From positions 126,001-160,703 of the forward strand of contig WPIO01000237.1 in the NCBI GenBank assembly GCA_009760855.2: a stretch of DNA of 34,703 nt, given 5' to 3'. The notes under the pieces are model-generated. The model did no database searches and was not told where the DNA came from. It saw only the letters and a program-made list of their open reading frames with translations. The first letter of the stretch is position 1, and every line of letters begins with the position of its first letter. Source of the DNA: Cristatella mucedo (taxonomy: Eukaryota > Bryozoa > Phylactolaemata > Cristatellidae). Positions 1 to 10,069 of the stretch are shown piece by piece. The translations under genes were made by a program, and so were the position numbers.

Positions 1-539
1 TGGAGGTGGCTATTCTATGTTGCTTGCTGTAGGCAGCATGATGGACAAGAAATTAATCCCGTATGGTACGACTCAATACACTAGCTTGAGGAAGCCTAAA
101 AAGAAGCTTAGAACAAACTAGTTCTACAGAGCGTTTTATGGGGTCCGCATGAACGGTCCTAGGTGAGGTGAGGTTATGTAACCAAGATCCATGGGTCAGA
201 GGCTATTTCCCGCCCAGCCCAGCCATGCTCGGGCCAGGCAGCCACTCGCCACACAGTTGAGCTATGGGAAAGACGAGCGGCCGCTTGATGCAATTTTTAT
301 ACTGAATTTAATTTAATCTAAATCTTTATGATAGTATTGCCTGCTCCACAGCAACAAGGGAACTAAATGAAAATTGTGCTCACGTTAGGTATGCAAGGTT
401 ACTGGGGGGCACAGTAAACACGAGGTCAACCCTCCCGGCGAGGGAGGACAACCTAGGACCGGAGAAATCTTGGGTACGAGCGATAATACACACAAATACC
501 AGCCAATGTCGCGAATGTCGCAGTAGCCACAGCTCACTA
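1..539. other. unassigned region with GC-rich patch
   Basis: No gene or recognisable repeat is visible. About 190-295 is distinctly GC-rich with repeated CCCAGC-type words, unlike the AT-rich flanks. Short open frames occur on the minus strand but have no recognisable motif or splice context. Confidence 0.4.
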
Positions 540-1076
540 GTTCTAGCTGACCTGTACTGGCTTTTCTTCAAGGATCATATCGGCTTTAAAGTTCGGTCAC
601 TCGCTTTTAGATCCTTCCATTCTCCGACTCCAGTATATCTATCAGACCTAGTCTCAAACCATGTTAGGCAGAATGCCACCAGCTTCTGAATTCAACTGAT
701 TAGCTACACCTCATAAACACCTTTGATAATTTGGAGACCATGCCTGTATTTCTAATGCTTCCGAAATCTGGGAATCGGTCCAGACTGATATCAAGACATT
801 CTCCGACTTGACGACATGAAAAGAAGCTGAAAACTTATCTTTTAATCGCAACACTTAGTGTGTCCTTGCTATTCGTCTTTAGTATCCTGTGTGCAAGCTG
901 CCTTTAACATATTTGAGTGCTAACATTATGCATGTCACTCTAACTATCTTATGTGTGTTGAAATTAAGCCATCCGATCACGCTTACAGAACAGCAAATGT
1001 AAAGTGCGTGGATATATATTAGGTTTCTCGACAGTGCTGTAAAAATGTAGATTTTTATCATCATTATTATTATTGT
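540..1076 (+). mobile_element. CR1-B LINE 3' fragment, old copy
   Basis: A highly diverged 3' end of the CR1-B family. At 545-660 the DNA follows the family's RT C-terminal segment (the 'ADLHWLPVK...LSLTFRSLHS..PAYLSDL' region seen cleanly at 26810-26910), with stops and frameshifts. At 925-950 it follows the 3' UTR words around GCATGTCAC, and at 995-1060 a degraded version of the terminal block, ending in ATTATTATTATT at about 1062-1073. No frame is usable. It is among the most diverged CR1-B pieces in the window, so probably among the oldest. Confidence 0.6.
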
Positions 1077-1544
1077 AACAATTTTAATCTGTAAATAGAT
1101 GGTATACCCTGAAGCATTGGTCTGCTGAGCTCATTCTAAAATGACAACAATAAGCCAATTAACTACATGCCAATATAGTGTCACTGAGGAAAAAAAGATG
1201 ATCTCCCTTAAAGTTGGCTTGGCAACATTACATCTTTAGCATCTCCAAGATTCTGCAACTCTTTAGATCTCTTTTTTTTAAATCTACTAGGTTGGCACTA
1301 TTCTGAAGCTACACAAATTAGGCCGTTAAATCAGCTCAGAGGTGAGCGAGGAAAGAAGTCAGTGACGGTATCGCAAAACTGTTACTATTTTTGTGGTTCT
1401 TCAGCTGGTTAGAGGGCACAAGTATTCATGTAGCAGTTCAGCTGCCCATAGGGAAGTAGAGAAGATAAAGCTTTTACCTACTTTACACATCATGATTTAG
1501 GAGCTTTGTAGGCCTTACAGTTAGTGCTGTTAATGCTGGTAATA

Positions 1545-1690
1545 GCTGGTTTGATCCAGCGGTTAAGGTGGTCGCCCCGACCAAGGTCTGGCTGAGGTCT
1601 CAGGATCGAGCCCCGAGGCATATGTGAAGGGCCTGAATAGAGATTAAGTTATCTTGGGGCGCTATGCAAATGAATTACATTTAATATTTC
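1545..1690 (+). repeat. tRNA-like SINE with CR1-B-type 3' tail
   Basis: The head resembles a tRNA: a box A-like stretch near 1555-1568 (CCAGCGGTTAAGG) and a box B-like GGATCGAGCCC at 1603-1613, about 48 nt apart start to start, suitable for an internal RNA polymerase III promoter. The tail at 1621-1680 matches the 3' terminus of the CR1-B LINE. Laid without gaps against 27301-27340, 31 of the first 40 positions are identical, including a 10-nt exact run AGATTAAGTT, and the match continues through GGGCGCT and TGAATTA with a 1-nt shift. SINEs that borrow a LINE tail are mobilised by that LINE's reverse transcriptase; that function is inferred. The exact left end is uncertain. Confidence 0.6.
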
Positions 1691-2930
1691 ACACTTTGAC
1701 TTAGGTATTGTGTTTCCATCGCTTCAAAAAAAACTCTGCCCATGATTCTATCTATGTAAGCTCTAGCTGTGCCGATCCAAATGCTGATCAGACAGTTTCC
1801 GTATTTTGCTTGTATCTCATGTGCTACATGCTAACAAATGACAAGATATGCGTACGGCATATCACTTAATGGTTGCTTTGTGACTTAGCTTGTGCAACTA
1901 GCACTAACATAATTCTAAATTCCTTAATGGTAAAAAGAGGGCAAAATGTTAAGGCTGGGGAATTATCTGTCCAAAACCTCAGATGAATGCTGCTATATTT
2001 AATATTCACTCGTATAACGAAAACCGATGGAAGAATCGCTGCACAAATGTGATATGATTAGCCAACCCCATACATTTTTCGTTGGGTAGTCAAGGGGGCT
2101 GAATTTCATACGAGGGCATCTAGAAAAGTCAAAGGATTTAATCCTATGTGCTATAAAAATGCATCAAACTCTTCAAAAGGGGCAGGTCACTTTGCTTATG
2201 ACTAAACCCCAATCGCCAATTAAAATTGAGACATGTAATGATATAGCATGATTGCCCGATAAAAAATTCTAGGAAACTTATAGATTTGCATAGGAATACC
2301 TATACAACTGAAATTGGAAGTAAATGCACTCCAGGAATTTTTTTTCAAGCAGAGGTAAAACTGGCCGGGTTATGGACTTTGCAAGCCGCTGAGCTAAGCT
2401 GTAAATAAAGCTGTTTGAAAATCACAAGCACTTGAGTCAACAAGCAGCTACAACTTACCCCAGCAGCGTGCCAAGTTCAACAAGATGGGAATCCAGTCGT
2501 TTAGGATAAAGAGATCTAAATATGTGTTATTTGCAGATATTCCGCATCCGAATCACGTCCGGGTATCACCAGTTTTCTTTTTATTTTTATTGCTTTACTT
2601 CTACGAGAAAACTGTTGAAGGCATTGTATTTCACTTCCAACATCTTTGCCTGCTGAACGAGACTCTAAACACAAAATGAGTATTTCATCGATGTTCTCTA
2701 TTCTTGTAAATGCTACTCTTAAACTGTAGCATACACGGTCAGAACTTGAATAAAATACTGTGCAAATCGAGAAAGGTAATGCGATAAACTGTTGTCTTGA
2801 TCGGCATGACGGGCACGCTTACATAGTTTATGCTGCCGCAGTAATGCGTTTAATCACATCGTTTGAAGCCGAATTCTGTTTCCGAGATAGTATAGGACCT
2901 AGGAATAGTATGATTTAATTTTTTCTAACA
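1691..2930. other. unassigned AT-rich region
   Basis: No repeat family or gene was recognised. A 64-codon open frame at 2485-2679 (+) has a hydrophobic stretch (FFLFLLLYFY) but no convincing start or splice context and is not called as a gene. Confidence 0.35.
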
Positions 2931-2939
2931 TGGCAGCTA

Positions 2940-3310
2940 TATCAGCAGTCGGTACCAAATTGGGGTATGCGGCTCATCAAACTCCTTGGCGAACGACGCC
3001 TCGATGCCCAAAGAGAAGCCAGAGGATTTACTAGGCTGGCCGCGGGCTCTGCTCAATGGACTTGGCTCGAGAGTACAAGCAGCTCGGGAGCAGCCAGTGG
3101 CTCAGCTGTTTGACCACACATGGTGGGGGCGCAGCTGTTCCACAATATCAGAGCTGCAAGCTCTTATTCGCTGCTCCCTTTTCCATGACTGTTGCACCAG
3201 TTCCAACCCCCGTGGATTTCTTGTTGTGATGAGATTACCGATCTTGATGTCAGGTCCCTCGGTGCGATCGAGCAGGCAGTAGTGCATTACTCCAGCTCTA
3301 ATAAATCAGC
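2940..3310. other. GC-rich block, possible LTR or other repeat remnant
   Basis: A sharply bounded GC-rich patch inside AT-rich DNA, open on both strands (2986-3282 on +, 3287-3102 on -), with AATAAA at about 3301. Both overlapping frames are compositionally odd and match nothing I know. It could be an LTR remnant, an exon or an unknown repeat. No terminal repeats were found. Confidence 0.25.
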
Positions 3311-3430
3311 CCAAAGCATTGCATTTAAAAAAAATGCCACTACAGTGACCGTTTGTTAGTTTTGGAAGACTTTTGTGGCTCTTGATTGTAACTAGCCCGG
3401 CTTTGGCATTATGAATCTCCCACCCCATTC

Positions 3431-3676
3431 CTACTTCGAACCAACTAGTATAAACTCGTCACGTTGCATTACAAAAATATAGTGTTCAGTTTCAGTTTTG
3501 ATGTAAGTTAAGCTCAATTTGGCAGCTTTGGCAATGCACCTGACGCCATTTGGCTTCTGGACAATCTTATTTATGTAGTCTAGCGTTGGAAGAGCTTCTT
3601 GGTGGTCAAGGGAATAGTCTGCTGCAAGGCTGGGATCCACTATCTTGGTCGTTAGAGGCAGAGCGCAGCTTAGCAC
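3431..3676 (-). CDS. hypothetical open frame, unknown
   Basis: An 81-codon frame with ordinary protein-like composition, including a stretch reading AKAAKLSLTYIKTE, ending in a clear stop. Upstream in the same frame is a stop shortly before the first possible start (GTG), so there is no ATG start. I recognise no domain. It could be an exon of a minus-strand gene, a retroelement relic or chance. Confidence 0.2.
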   Translation of the reverse strand: MLSCALPLTTKIVDPSLAADYSLDHQEALPTLDYINKIVQKPNGVRCIAKAAKLSLTYIKTETEHYIFVMQRDEFILVGSK

Positions 3677-3877
3677 GAGCTTGGTTCAGACCCATCGAGT
3701 AAGACATGGTGACATAGTAGCTTCTATCTAGTATGTGCAGTGAACCAAAACTTTCAAATGTGAATACGTTATTGTTTATCTATGCATAGTGCTTATCGTA
3801 GCACTATCGTATTTGCTTAATTGCATTCGTTTGTCTACTTGTTCATTAGCATGAATTTAGGCAGTCGAATTTTGTAG

Positions 3878-4282
3878 AAGTTAACCTCAATGTGTCCTTC
3901 CCAAGCTGCATCGTAAAGGGATTATTTTTCAACGTGACTTTCATGGTTACTTCTTCGATAAATATTGACTTTGTTTCTTTAACTTTGGGCCTATCTTCGT
4001 CGCCTTCGAATAATCTTGCAATACCTTACGTGATGTGCTGTCAGGATAGCTCCGTTTGTCCAACGACAGCCACCGATGTTTCACCTGGCATTCCCATATT
4101 TGAAGTCCTGCCGACAGTCTGCAGCCAGAGTGCCAGCATAAATCCCAGCAATCCATTTTATATAGCATTGACGCTTCGTCTAAGAGGAGATCTAGCACTT
4201 AATAACATGACAGTTAGCTTTTCGTACGGCTACGGTTCCTCTTCGAACACAATGAGAAGTTCTCCAAATGTAGCCCTATGTG
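3878..4282 (+). CDS. candidate exon 1 of a host gene, extracellular-type module
   Basis: A 405-nt open block between a TTTTGTAG acceptor and a strong G|GTAAGT donor at 4283. It starts and ends in phase 1, the symmetric arrangement typical of shuffled extracellular modules. The translation alternates hydrophobic and polar residues like a beta-sandwich, has several cysteines (SFPSC, VMCCQDSSVC, TVCSQS, NVALC) and N-glycosylation sequons (NVS, NVT, NMT). I do not recognise the domain. No ATG or signal peptide lies at its start, so further 5' exons would be needed. Function unknown; an extracellular or membrane protein is inferred. Confidence 0.45.
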
Positions 4283-4289
4283 GTAAGTA

Positions 4290-4840
4290 CAAGTGCAAGT
4301 CCTTGTTGATATTGTATGTTTTGTTTGCAGCTATTCTTTATTGCTAAGCATTAATTATAAGGATGTACTTTGTGCTGCTTTCCTCGCTGTACTTTGCATT
4401 TTTAGACTCCCTGTTACAATGCTTTGATATCTCAAGTGCTTGCATGTTATTCATAGCAGTTAGCTGTGCTGTGCATTTTAATAATTGTAGTTGCTATGAA
4501 TTATTTATTTAGCTCTCTCAGAGACCAGAAAAATGTCTTTGTACTCAGTTTGCATAACCTGAAAGGAGAGAGCATATGGAGTGATTAGCTAGAATAACCT
4601 TCTCAAAAGTTGTAATATTTAGAAGCTCATAAAACAAACGTGTTGTGAGATTTTGTGAGATTGAGCTTTGTAAATATCTCAGTTTCTCACTGGTTCTCCT
4701 TTGGCAGTTTGCTATTGTTATTATTATTGCATCGCTATTATTATCGGTATTTGCTGCATTGGCATTATTTCCATATGCCGAGCTGTGAAGCTTAATCCAG
4801 ACCAGCGTCTCCCCCTAACACTAGGGTCATCCACTTCAAA
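4290..4840. other. intronic AT-rich sequence
   Basis: Downstream of the GTAAGT donor. It is AT-rich, with short ATT/TTA runs around 4710-4745. No gene or classifiable repeat was seen. Confidence 0.4.
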
Positions 4841-4844
4841 ATCT

Positions 4845-5050
4845 GGTTGCCCGCTGAGTAAGCGTGAGAAGCCATAGAGGTTCTTCTATCGCTGCAATTG
4901 GTAAGCCGTATTAGCTCACTAGGTAAGGCGGTTGCTTTTCATGACCTCGGTCTCGAGGTCGTGGGTACGAATCCTGTGATGGGCGATCCCTTATCGCCAC
5001 TGCAAGTGGTGGTGATAGCCGTAAAGGCTCTTCCGTCGCTATACAATATG
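4845..5050 (+). repeat. tRNA-like SINE, tandem (one tail plus one full unit)
   Basis: A box A-like TAGCTCACTAGG (4912-4923) and box B-like GGTACGAATCC (4964-4974), 52 nt apart start to start, mark a tRNA-derived head. The motif around 5018-5047 (GCCGTAAAGGCTCTTCCGTC, then GCTATACAAT) is also present in diverged form at 4871-4898 (GCCATAGAGGTTCTTCTATC, then GCTGCAAT), immediately before the head. The simplest reading is a tail of a first unit followed by a complete second unit. The tail differs from the CR1-B type, so this is a separate SINE family from the one at 1545. Confidence 0.5.
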
Positions 5051-5054
5051 AGAC

Positions 5055-5400
5055 TGTTAAATTAGCTAGCGTTTTATTTTTTTTTGATTAGCAAAAAAAG
5101 GTTGACCAGAGGCCGTCTGCCGTGCGACGACTGAGCATCCCCCAAAAGAAAAGAAATTTCGCCTTGTGCGGTTAACGATTCGGCTACCTTTTGACGTCTG
5201 TTCTAAAGGTTACTTAAATAACATTAATAATTTCTTCTCGATTTTTATGTGCTTCACACGAATATGACCGTAAAATGGCAAAATTGATTACTTTTTTGTA
5301 TTAGCACGTCTTCAATAAATTAGTGTTCGCATATCGAAATGCATGCCAATAGTAATAGGCCTACAGTTAGTGCCTTTACAAAATGAAGTCATAGACTACT
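5055..5400. other. unassigned intronic sequence
   Basis: Contains a T-rich run at about 5071-5080 that may be the SINE's 3' tail. Otherwise no motif was recognised. Confidence 0.35.
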
Positions 5401-5404
5401 TTCT

Positions 5405-6895
5405 AGATTTCTCCGCCTGTCTCTTATAATGCTGTTCTAGAGCATTTCTGGAGAGTGTTCAGCAGTAGTCAGCCTACGCTGTAATGAACCCGTGTCTCTT
5501 GCATCTTTGTTCCACTGTTGCGATATCCTCGTGGAAACCTTCGCCGTGTTCAAAATTAACAGCACCTCAGTTGTCAGAGAAGAAATAAAAATGGTAGTGA
5601 AGGAAATTGATCTTTAGAGACATATTGTAGCCAAGTTTCCGATACTGCATCAGCATGTCTTCTACTTGTTTACTGTAACTTTCTGCCCTACCATTCCCGA
5701 GAAAGTGTCTAGACGCAAGACGAAAATAATTCTATGCTTGTTTTATATAACCCTGTAGCTAGTTCTTGAACCGGTTATCTTTGAAGAGCTCTCGAATCCG
5801 AGGACCGACAACCACTCCCTCTTTAATCTTCGCTTTGGTGAGTCATGGGCATTTTTCATGCAGGTTTCGGAGAGGTGGGGGCCAGTCCGGTCCATGGCTT
5901 TCACGAAGTTCTTTATCAATTCCAGTTTGATGTGACGGGATAGCTGCAGGATCTTGTGAACCTCGACCAGAGCTCATTGCTGGTTATTCTTATATCCAAA
6001 TGCTACACTTTATCTGCAAGTCCATTCCTTGCCCAAGTAGAGCATTGCGATTCCCTTGCTCGGCCATCCCATTCGCATAAGAAACATAGTATTTTGTATA
6101 TTCCTGCCGCAGTCTCATTAAAAGGGCAACTATCTTAAAATCACCACAAAGGTGCCAGCTTTACTTGTTTTACTCAATGGAATTTAGTAGCTGCTTTTGG
6201 TTATCACATGTCTCTTTCATCTGGGCAGCATGCCCTTCTGGAATAGATGGAGGACGGTTCCCATTGCACACAAGCGAAGTATTAAGAATCGGTTTCGAAT
6301 AGCCTAAAATAGTCTCTTTTCTTGCGGGTCATGAGTGATTTGTAAGGCGTCCATGAGATCCTCAACACTGGAATAGAACACTGGATTGCTTTCCTTTTTG
6401 AAGAAATGGTCCAACTGCCGGTGGTGCTTTCGATATAAAGTAATTGCATGATCTTTTTCGAGAGGATTCCATTGATGGAGTCTCGATCCTAGCTATTTCG
6501 CCTTGTTCTTAGATATGCTCACGAACTAGGTCATTTAGTTTTTCCTGTAATCATCAGATGAATCAAGAGAGTATTCTGCGGGAGGCTCTTTTAATAGAAA
6601 GTCAGTCACCATGTGGAACTGGCCTCACTGCATAAGGAATGTTTGGGTAGACTTTTCTGGATTTATTTTTCCGCGTTACTTTGCCGGAAAGAGGTGGAAA
6701 TAAGCAGACGTAGTAGTCAATTATGTGGTTGCTAGGCTTCTTACACACCACGATGACTGCAAAGAGCATTGGCATATATAGGGGCCTATGGCTGGACTGG
6801 GTCTCTAATCTTGCATCCAAAGTAAAGGTGATATGCCTGGTTGGCCAATGTTGATTTCCCACAAATATAGCAAACACTGTCCACCGTCTTAACAT
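5405..6895 (-). pseudogene. degenerate copy of a multicopy invertebrate gene family
   Basis: Reading the minus strand from 6895 to 5405 in shifting frames gives a decayed but collinear copy of a widespread uncharacterised protein family found in many copies in invertebrate genomes. Landmarks in order: a cysteine-bearing N-terminal part ending YPNIPYAVRPVPHGD just before a stop near 6602; a middle part with DLMDALQITHD (about 6335) and VALLMRLRQEYTKYY (about 6090); a block around HIKLELIKNFVKAMDRTG (about 5900); and the C-terminal signature, seen as SLKINFLHYHFYFFSDN, a stop, then GAVNFEHGEGFHEDIA (about 5620-5520). At least eight stops or frame changes make it dead. It appears intronless, so a retrocopy or transposon cargo is possible. 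Family recognition is from memory. Confidence 0.6.
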
Positions 6896-6899
6896 AATT

Positions 6900-7210
6900 T
6901 CAAAGCATTACTCTTCGGTATTGTTCCTCAACGGATAAGTTAATAAAAATTTCGTGTAACGGTGGTTAAACTGTCTCGCACAGGGTAGGAAATATTTTAA
7001 ATGGCCAACCTTTCCGTTTGAGCTTTATGACGTCAGCTTACTGAAGCAGCCGCTCGGCAGTAGTATTGCATTGCTTCCGAAAGTAATGCAATCAACTCTG
7101 GTGGATGATTTGTGCATACGGTATTATGCAATGCCATGCAATATTGCATCAGTCTAGGCTTATTTAGGATTTTGTTGCCGTCCTAATTGATGAATTTATA
7201 CGGTGAAGCA
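6900..7210. other. unassigned intronic sequence
   Basis: No coding or repeat signature was recognised between the dead gene copy and the CR1-A fragment. Confidence 0.35.
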
Positions 7211-7212
7211 TC

Positions 7213-7482
7213 CACAATGTATCTCCGTCAGTAACTCCACAAAGTCATAAAGACCATGTGGGTGTTACGCAGGAGAGTTTTGTATAGCACACTCACAGCC
7301 TAAGCGGCTTTCGGTACGCATTCGGTAGCCAACAGACTTCGTCTCACGCAATACAGAGAAAGTGGGAAGCATAGCAGAGTCAGGAGAGCAGTTGAGGTAG
7401 TGAGTAGCATAGAAGTAGCAGTTCAGGACCGCTGAAAAAGATGTGCCATAGTCGGCAGTTGGAGAGTAGTTGTCATTGTGTA
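7213..7482 (-). mobile_element. CR1-A LINE 3' fragment, 5'-truncated
   Basis: A minus-strand 3' end of CR1-A. The 3' terminus (GTATCTCCGTCAGTAACTCC read on +, about 7219) is followed by the complement of the family C-terminus, ending NSPA then a stop at 7265-7267. The frame runs open from there to about 7482 with the conserved NCYFYATHYLNCSPDSAML and GYRMRTESRLGCEC segments. Similarity stops abruptly near 7482, the usual result of incomplete target-primed reverse transcription. It is less decayed than nearby CR1-B pieces. Confidence 0.85.
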
Positions 7483-7643
7483 AGAAAACAACGAACTTTG
7501 TAAAATATAAATCGAAAGCCAATAACAATTTTTATGGTTACATTCGCGTTCAGCACACCCAAATACATCAGCTTAAGGAATTTTTAGTTATGATTTCGAT
7601 ATTGACACGTGTAATAGCAAATTTGAACCTAATCTTTTTCTAG

Positions 7644-7810
7644 GCAGTAGCGTATGCTGTAATCAAAGCATGATCAAACGAATAGTGTTAACGCTCACAA
7701 CTCAAAGTCATCTAGGGCTTACCGTCTTGAGACCTAGCTGGAGACTTACCGAAGCACTAGATTCAGCCTGCTTGCACCCTGGTATACTATCTGGAATACC
7801 AATCAACCAG
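7644..7810 (+). CDS. candidate exon 2 of host gene
   Basis: Preceded by a good acceptor (TCTTTTTCTAG) and open throughout. It begins with two nucleotides that complete the phase-1 codon left by the exon ending at 4282. It encodes a cysteine-containing stretch beginning SSVCCNQS and including LRPSWRLTEALDSACLHPG. Two donors are possible: CAG|GTGCCC at 7811 (phase 0, fits the next exon) or G|GTATAC at 7782 (phase 1). Both are mediocre. Domain not recognised. Confidence 0.35.
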
Positions 7811-7814
7811 GTGC

Positions 7815-8625
7815 CCGTTTTTTGTTTTTACTAAAAACCTTTAGTGATTGAGCTTTTTAGTCATCATAAACTAGGTGAGGCTCTTTGCCCTAGTTCTGAA
7901 TTTACGACTTGGCAGCATTGCCAGTGCGATATGAGAGGTCAAAGTGTGCGAGAGGCCGAGACACTGGTATCTACTTTTGCATGCATGTAGTGGTAATGTA
8001 TGCACCTGCGAGCACGTATGGGCATTCCTGACTTTAAACTTGAGCTCAGCTCTCGCGACTGTCTTGAAAACCTACACGACAGCCATTAGGTCCAGCCGCA
8101 TTGTATAAGCAATAGATATAGCCATCAATGTTTAACAAATCCGATTGATATTTTATCTTCAGGATTAGGATTTTCCCATGGACGAAGGCAGCTACCGCGT
8201 CTAGTTACTGGATATGACGATACATAAATAGCAAGAAATTTTTTCCATAGTGCCTTGAGGAAGTTTTTATTCTGTTCCGAAGCTTTACAAATCATTGCTA
8301 GTGAAAGAATTATCAGAAGTTAATTATAAGCCGGGCATGATTCTAAGAACAATAAGCAGAAGCACCAAAGTATTATTCTTAGACAAACATTTAAAATCAC
8401 AGAAGCAGACATTCACTCGCTGCTACTGGTTATTAGGAACCGTGATCTGTAGCATGCACTGTTTCATGCAGAGGTAGGCTATCAAGGCTAATTATAGGAA
8501 ACATAAGTTCACTGGGGTGCAATACAAAAGCAAATTGCATTTGATCTTCGCACTTCAAGGCTAGTCTAAAGCGGGCTGGTGCACAGAACATAATTCAATC
8601 GGACAGAGCCGAGGCAGCGTGAAAA
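7815..8625. other. unassigned intronic sequence
   Basis: A 60-codon open frame at 8295-8477 (+) lacks recognisable motifs. No repeat family was identified. Confidence 0.35.
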
Positions 8626-8629
8626 AGGA

Positions 8630-8995
8630 AAGTTTTTAGTTATTTTTAAATATGTCAGATCGGAAGATGATGTGGTGTCTTTTTGGTAAAATGTTCCCAG
8701 CTTTGGAAATACAGTAACTTAAGGCATACTCTCCAAGATATTTGAAGATAGGGGCAAAGTTGATCGAGCAGTTATTAGAGAAAGTTGTGAGATGAAGTCC
8801 CAAATGTAAAGCTAATTTAGATTCGTAGGCTGGATCGCGACAGGACGAAACGAGAAGTGAGGAATCTTGAAGTCTATGCACTATTCGACAGGCTGCCAGT
8901 GCAAATGTTTGAGCAGCAGTGTAACGCAGCAGTTGTGAAAGAGACGGCAGTTAGGCCAACCTGCTGAGTTTTGCATCAGCTGCAAGTGTCAGAAT
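8630..8995 (-). mobile_element. CR1-like LINE fragment, family uncertain
   Basis: Read on the minus strand from about 8990, the translation follows the RT C-terminal region of CR1-like elements: LQLMQNSAG near 8970, then a segment corresponding to 'LL..LHWLPV..RIDFK', here LHWQPVE, a stop, CIDFKI. Downstream similarity fades, although one frame is open from 8881 to 8636. It is too diverged to assign confidently to CR1-A or CR1-B. Confidence 0.5.
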
Positions 8996-8999
8996 GCCA

Positions 9000-9455
9000 A
9001 GCCACAAAGAATCAATTGGAATTTTAAAGATAAATTAAAGAGTTACGATGAAGCTGCCCCCGTGTGCTACTGGCGGTGGCTGTGTTTGAAGCTGCTGCAA
9101 GAGCAGCGAACATGCAGGGGTCGCTTTGACCGACATTTTCAGTGGGTTGTGCTGCTCAGATGGCTTAAATTTTTTGAAAAGCAATTGCTAAAGCAGCCGT
9201 TAAGAGGCCACAGAAGAAGAAGCGGTTTAGCTAGCTAAAACAAGGCCCAATTAATCCAACATATAGGATGACTAAAGATTAAATTTATTCAAGCACTCCA
9301 GAGGCTAGAATAGATGATGATAATGGAATTTTCATTCTAAAGTGCCTCAAAAGGGTGAAAATTGGCTGAATTATTGTGGGCTTTTTGAGATCACCCTATC
9401 GGTTATGTCTACTACACATTTCGAAGTCCGAAACCTCAATCCTATACCAAGGTTT
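9000..9455. other. unassigned intronic sequence
   Basis: No gene or repeat recognised. It leads into a polypyrimidine-AG acceptor at 9460. Confidence 0.35.
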
Positions 9456-9460
9456 TCCAG

Positions 9461-9502
9461 CTGACCGCCTCTATCTCTACGACGCCCTGTTTTGGCCCAC
9501 AG
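9461..9502 (+). CDS. candidate 42-nt micro-exon 3 of host gene
   Basis: A short block between GGTTTTCCAG and a strong CAG|GTAAGC donor. In phase 0 it reads LTASISTTPCFGPQ, which fits phase-0 ends on both neighbours. A second open reading (DRLYLYDALFWPT, phase 1) would fit the alternative 7782 donor. Strong sites at both ends make it attractive despite its size. Confidence 0.35.
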
Positions 9503-9662
9503 GTAAGCTTGCTCATCTTTAATGCCGAGGTCAAGGTGCTTGCTTTAAAAGACCGAGGTCAAGCTGTACATCTGAAGCTCCAGAATAGAAACTCAGTACT
9601 CAAAGAGCGCTATACAGACGTATGGCATCTATTTTTCTTAATGTCAAATTTTTCCCCCTCAG

Positions 9663-9751
9663 ATGACTGCTGCGAGCTCCTGCACGGATGTAATTAATAA
9701 CATCAACCGATCATATTTCCTTATTATCACGCGTTATATTGACGATTGTGT
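9663..9751 (+). CDS. candidate exon 4 of host gene
   Basis: The acceptor is excellent (TTTTTCCCCCTCAG). In phase 0 it reads through SSCTDVINNINRSYFLII to a GTGT|GTAAGC donor at 9752, leaving phase 2. An alternative 27-nt version ends at GGAT|GTAATT (9690) in phase 1. It contains two cysteines and a sequon (NRS). Domain not recognised. Confidence 0.35.
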
Positions 9752-9894
9752 GTAAGCATCTCATCGAACTTCTATGGCTCAGTCAATTTAATATTTGTGT
9801 CTCCTCATAAAAAAAATTCTTGTCTAAGGTCATCTAGCAGCAATCCCTGTTTAGCACTGAAGCATTTACGATGCTATTAATCTTATATTTTCAG

Positions 9895-10034
9895 CTGGTT
9901 CTCAATGCGGATATCTTATGTGATGTACGAACAAACTATTAATTTTAGAGCTTGCGTCTTCCCGGATAGCTCAATTGGAAGATTCGATATTTTTGTTTCA
10001 AGGACTCATTTAGAAGATGGATGTCAAAGTGTTG
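9895..10034 (+). CDS. candidate exon 5 of host gene
   Basis: The acceptor is TTATATTTTCAG. The frame left by the 9751 donor (phase 2) is open here for 57 codons until TGA at 10067, and contains CVFPDSSIGRFDIFVSR and HLEDGCQSV. The proposed donor G|GTCAAT at 10035 is weak but leaves phase 1, as the next exon requires. The paired cysteines suggest an extracellular segment. A box A-like word at 9968 overlaps it and was considered and rejected as a SINE. Confidence 0.35.
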
Positions 10035-10069
10035 GTCAATATATACATAATGCTTACTGCTTAGTTTGA

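Noticed and set aside
9968-10040. TAGCTCAATTGGAAGA, an excellent tRNA box A-like word
   Set aside because: No box B-like word lies at the right distance and no tail follows. The same DNA reads as part of a candidate exon, so the resemblance is taken as chance.
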